DNA of 55,959 nucleotides from Tychonema sp. LEGE 06208. Lineage in GTDB: Bacteria; Cyanobacteriota; Cyanobacteriia; Cyanobacteriales; Microcoleaceae. The stretch lies in assembly GCF_015207505.1 (NCBI RefSeq), contig NZ_JADEWT010000030.1:1-55959 (forward strand), read 5' to 3'. Position numbers and translations under genes: made by a program. Below are positions 51,773-55,959 of the stretch, one piece after another; positions within the stretch are counted from its first letter, which is position 1; each line of letters begins with the position of its first letter. Under the pieces are notes generated by a model. That model saw only the letters and a program-made list of their open reading frames with translations, was not told the DNA's origin and ran no database searches.

Positions 51773-52822
51773 ATGACAGCATCGATCGAAAAACCACTAA
51801 AATTGACATCCGCAAGTGACACTTCCAACCTGCGCCTCAAAGATATTCTCAAAACCCTGCCGCGCGAAGTTTTTGTCAAAAACCCCCGCAAAGCTTGGAC
51901 AAAAGTCATCGTCAACGTTTTATTAGTAGCTGTCGGTTATGTTGGCATAGCAGTATCACCTTGGTATTTACTGCCCCTGATGTGGATTTTCACCGGTACC
52001 GGATTAACGGGTTTTTTTGTCATCGGCCACGACTGCGGCCACCGGTCATTTGCTAACCGCCGCTGGGTAAACGATTTAGTCGGACATCTCGCATTTTTGC
52101 CCTTAATTTTCCCGTTCCACGCATGGCGGCACGGACACAATTATCACCACAAGCATACCAACAAAATTGGCGAAGATAATGCTTGGCAGCCGATGACAGC
52201 AGCCGACTATGCTGCTGCACCCAAAGCTTTACAAATAGCTTATAGTTTAATCTTCGGCCCGATGTGGTGGGTTGGCTCGATCGCCCACTGGGCAAAAGTA
52301 CACTTCATGTGGTGGCGCTTCAAAGGCCAACAGCGCGAACAAGTGCGGTTTTCAGTTTTGGTAGTTTTAATCGGTGCTGCGATCGGATTTCCGCTATTAA
52401 TTGCCACCACAGGCATTTGGGGATTTGTCAAATTTTGGTTGCTGCCCTGGATGGTTTACCATTTCTGGATGAGCACTTTCACCATTGTTCACCACACAGC
52501 ACCAGACATTTCCTTTAAACCAGCAGCAGAATGGAACGAAGCCCAAGCGCAACTATCGGGAACAGTCCACTGCGACTATCCCCGCTGGGTAGAGTTTTTG
52601 TGTCACGACATTAACGTCCACGTTCCGCACCACCTTTCAACAGCGATACCCTGGTACAACTTGCGCCTCGCCCACAGCAGCCTCAAGGAAAACTGGCAAC
52701 CTCATCTCTACGAAACCAAGTTTTCTTGGTCTTTAATGAAGCGAATTGCCGACAACTGTCACCTGTACAATCCTGCAGGCGGCTATCTGACACTAGAGGA
52801 AGTTAACGCTCAAACCAAGTAG
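51773..52822 (+). CDS. desA: Delta-12 acyl-lipid fatty acid desaturase
   Basis: A 349-residue membrane desaturase from the ATG at 51773; an upstream open extension of 22 codons lacks family character. Three histidine boxes are present: HDCGH (86-90), HGHNYHH (120-126) and HVPHH near residue 285. Four transmembrane helices fit the family. [20 protein letters not shown] and [11 protein letters not shown] are strongly DesA-like. It introduces the second double bond into oleoyl glycerolipids, important for cold tolerance of thylakoid membranes. The 266-bp leader may carry cold regulation, but no element is obvious. The sequence HNYHH differs from the DHHH type in some DesA proteins. Confidence 0.9.
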   Translation: MTASIEKPLKLTSASDTSNLRLKDILKTLPREVFVKNPRKAWTKVIVNVLLVAVGYVGIAVSPWYLLPLMWIFTGTGLTGFFVIGHDCGHRSFANRRWVNDLVGHLAFLPLIFPFHAWRHGHNYHHKHTNKIGEDNAWQPMTAADYAAAPKALQIAYSLIFGPMWWVGSIAHWAKVHFMWWRFKGQQREQVRFSVLVVLIGAAIGFPLLIATTGIWGFVKFWLLPWMVYHFWMSTFTIVHHTAPDISFKPAAEWNEAQAQLSGTVHCDYPRWVEFLCHDINVHVPHHLSTAIPWYNLRLAHSSLKENWQPHLYETKFSWSLMKRIADNCHLYNPAGGYLTLEEVNAQTK

Positions 52823-53135
52823 TCAGCAGTCATTAGTTGTTGGGAATTGGTTAGTTGTTATTGGTTAGTTGTTATTGGTTATTGGTTATTGGTTATTGGT
52901 TATTGGTTACTTGCTACGAATTCCCAATTCCCAATGACAACTAACAACTAACAACTAACAATTAACAATTAACAACTAACAACTAACAACTAACAATTAA
53001 CAACTAACACTTAACACCTAACAACTAACAACTAACAACTAACACCTAACAACTAACAATTAACAACTAACAACTAACACCTAACAACTAACAACTAACA
53101 ACTAACAACTAACAACTAACAAATTATAAAATCCC
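52823..53135. repeat. Large heptanucleotide array, unit CAACTAA
   Basis: GTTATTG-type units (about 52845-52910) are followed by about 27 copies of CAACTAA with variants (CACCTAA, CAATTAA) between about 52935 and 53122. The array ends 13 bp before the TTG start of the nuclease-ParA gene. There is no room for a conventional promoter outside the repeats. Confidence 0.95.
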
Positions 53136-54638
53136 TTGAGTTTTAATCCTAATAACTGTCGCAACGAAAGCGAAGTAGAAAGCAAACTCATTGTCACTTA
53201 TCTGTTGCCAAAACTGGGCTATACCCCCGACAGTTGGCATCAAGAAATCGCCTTTGGGAATATTCGCCTAGACTTCCTCTCATTTCGCATCCAATACATC
53301 CCCTTAATGCTCGATGCAGACTCGCAGATGAGTATAGTCATCGAAGCCAAACATCCCAAGGAAAAATTAGACCGTCACGTCAGGAGACTGAAGCGTTACT
53401 TAACAAGTTTAAGCATTCGCTACGGAGTCATAACTAACGCTAAAGAAATTAGAATTTACGAAAAAGTCAACGATGATATTCAGTTAGTTTTTCAGTGTGC
53501 CGGAGAAGAGCTAGAAACTAGACTTGATGAAATTATCGCTTTAATTGGCAGAGATAGTTTAAAATCTCTAAAAGATCCAGCAAATCTCGAACAGGAAGAT
53601 AGTAATATTGATTTATTAATTCCTGATTTAATTAACGAAGTATCAATACAACCGGACAATCTCGCCACCTCAGAACCACAGTCAAGTGACATCTCAGAAC
53701 CCCAAAAAATACCGGAAAATAATGCAGTTAATCTGCAAGTTCAATCAGATGTAACTGTTTCATCTAACAAGCCAAATACTATGAAAATAATTGCAGTCTA
53801 CCACAACAAAGGCGGCGTTGGCAAAACTACAACAGTAGTCAATTTAGCGGCAGCGCTGAGCAAGGAAGGTAAAAAAGTTTTAGTCATCGACTTAGACAGT
53901 CAAGCAAATACAACGTTTGCAACTGGTTTGGTAAAATTTGATGATGAAGAACAAGACGATTTGAAAGATAGCAATATTCTTCACATTTTACAATCAGAAG
54001 ATTTTTATTCAATAGCCGAAGTAGCACGCAAGTCTAATTTTTGCAATCCCGCCATTGATGTGGTTCCTTCCCACATCGATTTAATGTACTACGAAACGGA
54101 ACTAAATCAACTAGATTACAGCCGCATGATTTTAATTCAAAAACTAGCGGAAGTTCAAGATAAGTACGATATTGTACTGATTGATACGCCGCCGTCTTTG
54201 AATTTTTATGCGAGAGTGGCGCTGATTGCTGCGGATTATTTGATTATTCCTTCTGACTTAAAACCCTTTGCCAATCAAGGACTGATTAATGTCAAGGATT
54301 TTATTAAAAAAGTTAATGGATTCAAGAAACAAATTGGCAAGAAACCTCTAGCAATTTTAGGAGTTCTGCCTTGCAAAATCTCGACAAATGCTAAATTTGT
54401 ACAGTACAGTTTGCCGAAGCGGCGGGAAACAATTCCCCAACGTTACGGTATTGAAATTATGGACAGCGTGATTTACGAGAGAGATGATTTGGCTAAGTGT
54501 GCAGAACAAATTCAAATCGTGGGAGATATGGAAATTTCCGATCCGATTTCGGTACTGGACTTTAAGCCAGATTCCATCGCTGCTCAAGAATTTGAAATGC
54601 TAGCAGTAGAAGTTTTGGAAAAAACAGGTAAAAATTAA
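53136..54638 (+). CDS. Fusion of restriction-type nuclease domain (HsdR_N-like) and ParA ATPase
   Basis: A 500-residue two-domain protein. Residues about 8-115 resemble the N-terminal nuclease domain of type I restriction R subunits. There is an acidic helix (ESEVESK), then Asp46 in IRLDFLSF and Glu70-x-Lys72 in IVIEAKHP, the PD-(D/E)xK core. A probably flexible linker spans about 140-215. Residues 216-500 are a ParA/MinD-type deviant Walker ATPase: KGGVGKTT (225-232), [10 protein letters not shown] (Asp252) and IVLIDTPPS (Asp350). The start is TTG with no clear ribosome-binding site. It sits 13 bp after a heptamer array. An internal ATG at 53781 could also produce ParA alone. The stop overlaps the start of the ParB-like gene (TAATG). 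Inferred role: a DNA-targeting partition-like or defence system. Confidence 0.85.
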   Translation: MSFNPNNCRNESEVESKLIVTYLLPKLGYTPDSWHQEIAFGNIRLDFLSFRIQYIPLMLDADSQMSIVIEAKHPKEKLDRHVRRLKRYLTSLSIRYGVITNAKEIRIYEKVNDDIQLVFQCAGEELETRLDEIIALIGRDSLKSLKDPANLEQEDSNIDLLIPDLINEVSIQPDNLATSEPQSSDISEPQKIPENNAVNLQVQSDVTVSSNKPNTMKIIAVYHNKGGVGKTTTVVNLAAALSKEGKKVLVIDLDSQANTTFATGLVKFDDEEQDDLKDSNILHILQSEDFYSIAEVARKSNFCNPAIDVVPSHIDLMYYETELNQLDYSRMILIQKLAEVQDKYDIVLIDTPPSLNFYARVALIAADYLIIPSDLKPFANQGLINVKDFIKKVNGFKKQIGKKPLAILGVLPCKISTNAKFVQYSLPKRRETIPQRYGIEIMDSVIYERDDLAKCAEQIQIVGDMEISDPISVLDFKPDSIAAQEFEMLAVEVLEKTGKN

Positions 54639-55519
54639 TGAAAAAATTATTTCCGTCGCTGGTTGCGGTGAAAAAGATTGTATCTGCTGTGCCTTCTTCC
54701 AATTTTGCTGAGCCGGATTTGGAGAAATTAGCGAGACTGATTTTAGATTTGGGAGGATTGATTAATCCGATAATTGTTCGCCGCACGGGTATGGATTCCT
54801 ACGAAATAGTAGATGGAAATTTTGAGTATTACGCGGCGGCGAGAGCAAAGGAAATTGAACCTTTGAAGGGCGAGACAATCGGTGCATTCATTCTGGAACC
54901 AGAAAATGAAGAACTTCTCCTCGCACAACTGGAAATTCTCAGAAGCGGCGCTGTCAGTGAGAGTAGGGGTGAAAGTGCAACTCCCGAAGAGTTATCGATA
55001 ACTGAAAGTGTGGGTGAAAATCCGGTTTCGGAACCGCCATCGAGTTTTGAGCAGCGGTTGATTAATATTGAAGCTAGGTTAGAAAATGAAATCAATGAAT
55101 TGAAGGCGGAACACGCCCGCGAAAAACAGGTGTTGGCTGAGAGAATACAAGAAGTTGAGAATCTATTTTCCCAACAATTACCTGTGTTAATTGAGGCTGG
55201 GCTGGATCGCAGAATTGAGCGGTTGAAATTAGAGAGTGAAGTTGCAAAACCTCCGGCGGTAGAGCCGGAATCTGTTACACCGAGCTTGTCAGGTGCGATG
55301 CCGCTTTTGGAGGCATTGAATAATCAAGATAAAGCTCAACTGAAAGCGAGTTTAGAAGCCACTACGTTTTTGAAGGCTCCGGTGATACAATTAATACTTA
55401 AAGAGCGAGATGTGCGGCCGTTTTTGTCCTTTGCTAATGTGGTGGAACGCATTAAGGGGTTAACGGACAAAACAATGATTAAAATTATTGATTATTGGCA
55501 AAATACTCATAAGCTGTGA
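54638..55519 (+). CDS. ParB-like protein with coiled coil, lacking the GERR motif
   Basis: A 293-residue protein translationally coupled to the nuclease-ParA gene. Residues about 20-90 form a ParB/Srx-like domain (LARLILDLGGLINPIIVRRT, SYEIVDGNFEYYAAARAKEI). In chromosomal ParB the second motif reads GERR; here it is GNFE, so the arginines that bind CTP are missing. Residues about 125-175 are a coiled coil (FEQRLINIEARLENEINELK). The C-terminus (about 215-293, LLEALNNQDKAQLKASLEAT, VERIKGLTDKTMIKIIDYWQ) is a helical domain I do not recognise. No obvious helix-turn-helix is present. It is probably the adaptor of the ParA-fusion ATPase. Confidence 0.8.
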   Translation: MKKLFPSLVAVKKIVSAVPSSNFAEPDLEKLARLILDLGGLINPIIVRRTGMDSYEIVDGNFEYYAAARAKEIEPLKGETIGAFILEPENEELLLAQLEILRSGAVSESRGESATPEELSITESVGENPVSEPPSSFEQRLINIEARLENEINELKAEHAREKQVLAERIQEVENLFSQQLPVLIEAGLDRRIERLKLESEVAKPPAVEPESVTPSLSGAMPLLEALNNQDKAQLKASLEATTFLKAPVIQLILKERDVRPFLSFANVVERIKGLTDKTMIKIIDYWQNTHKL

Positions 55520-55924
55520 TCTGTTTAAATTTCATTGTTGGGGCGGGCTAGAAGCTCGCCCCACAAGAGTTGAAATCCGAGTTGAAACCTGATTTTTGAC
55601 AGGTAATTGACTAGGGCAAAAATACTTATCACTTGCAATTGCATTGTTGGGGCGGGCTTCTAGCCTATCCGACAAAATTTGAAACTGCCCGATCGCCCCC
55701 ACAGCCAAAAAAAGCAAAGATGAGTAAAGCAATGTATAATTGGTGTGCCACAGGCAGTTAAACTCATCACAGTCGATTTTTTGTAGGAATTGCAGTAAGT
55801 TTTGCCGCCCATGCCATCAAATCCACCAAACAGGGGAAGAAACTGTAACTAAATTCTTAGACATCTATTGACATCCTTCCCGGATTGGGCAAGAATAATG
55901 GTGTAGTCTGTATCAGTTGAGTTG
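55520..55924. other. Downstream spacer with two GGGGCGGGCT repeats
   Basis: A hairpin GGGGCGGGCTAGAAGCTCGCCCC (as two arms around AGA; 55541-55563) follows the ParB-like gene by 22 bp and could end the transcript. A related copy is at about 55648-55676. A TTGACA (about 55869) lies upstream of the possible gene start at the window edge. No gene is seen. Confidence 0.45.
55541..55563 (+). terminator. GC-rich hairpin after the ParB-like gene
   Basis: GGGGCG.GCT and AGC.CGCCCC pair around AGA with one mismatch. No T-run follows, so a strong intrinsic terminator is not assured. It is also part of a dispersed repeat (second copy about 55648). Confidence 0.35.
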
Positions 55925-55959
55925 ATGGAGAATACATCAGAAGTGACGGTCAGTATCGG
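55925..55959 (+). CDS. Possible partial gene at the right edge
   Basis: An ATG at 55925 opens 11 codons (MENTSEVTVSI) that run off the window. There is no ribosome-binding site that I can point to and no product can be named. Included only because the frame is open at the edge. Confidence 0.2.
   Translation, partial: MENTSEVTVSI

Overview
The window comes from a filamentous, Oscillatoriales-type cyanobacterium resembling Microcoleus/Oscillatoria. The evidence is psbI, a phycobiliprotein lyase (CpcS/CpeS), an acyl-lipid desaturase (DesA), glycolate dehydrogenase subunits, a cyanobacteriochrome-like GAF domain, very frequent HIP1 sites (GCGATCGC), and intergenic regions filled with heptanucleotide tandem repeats. 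The genus is inferred from style and no search was run. Genes lie on both strands in short units. I found no rRNA, tRNA, CRISPR array or intact insertion sequence.

Layout. 1-0.67 kb: heptamer repeats and a HIP1 terminator. 0.7-4.6 kb: a very large PAS/GAF/GGDEF diguanylate cyclase, divergent from an anion transporter (4.9-6.1 kb). 6.1-9.8 kb: a GH38 alpha-mannosidase invaded by a dispersed repeat. 10.0-15.9 kb: a hypothetical gene, psbI (38 codons, GTG start), an LptD-like DUF3769 outer-membrane protein and a small hypothetical. 16.1-19.6 kb: the CpcS-type lyase and a 14-repeat WD40 protein, bracketed by inverted copies of a MITE-like element. 20.0-23.1 kb: glcF and glcE, with a palindromic repeat inside glcE. 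23.2-26.4 kb: a KaiC-like dual ATPase, a response regulator and a histidine kinase. 26.9-28.9 kb: a DALR-domain ArgRS fragment-like protein and a Crp/Fnr regulator. 29.5-31.1 kb: methionine-salvage genes mtnX and mtnB. 31.2-39.5 kb: a patatin phospholipase, an MlaE permease, an SGNH hydrolase, small hypotheticals, a membrane-anchored lambda-lysozyme-like GH104 enzyme, an NAD(P)-binding SDR and a DUF1997 protein. 39.7-45.6 kb: an O-antigen-ligase-like protein, a frameshifted PEP-CTERM protein, two paralogous secreted proteins and a decayed gene partly copied between them. 46.4-52.8 kb: a secreted protein, a small membrane protein, a YihY/BrkB membrane protein, a coiled-coil protein, thrC, a small conserved protein and desA. 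53.1-55.5 kb: a two-gene unit with a restriction-type PD-(D/E)xK nuclease domain fused to a ParA ATPase, followed by a ParB-like protein.

Two themes stand out. The 53.1-55.5 kb nuclease-ParA/ParB-like pair is the best candidate for an undescribed system. Its architecture joins DNA recognition or cleavage to a ParA positioning ATPase, and the ParB-like partner lacks the classical arginine-rich CTP-binding motif. The second theme is that several repeat families have entered genes as well as spacers. There are four copies of one repeat in and around the mannosidase, a palindromic element in frame inside glcE, a MITE end that reaches the start of the mlaE gene, and heptamer tracts abutting several start and stop codons.
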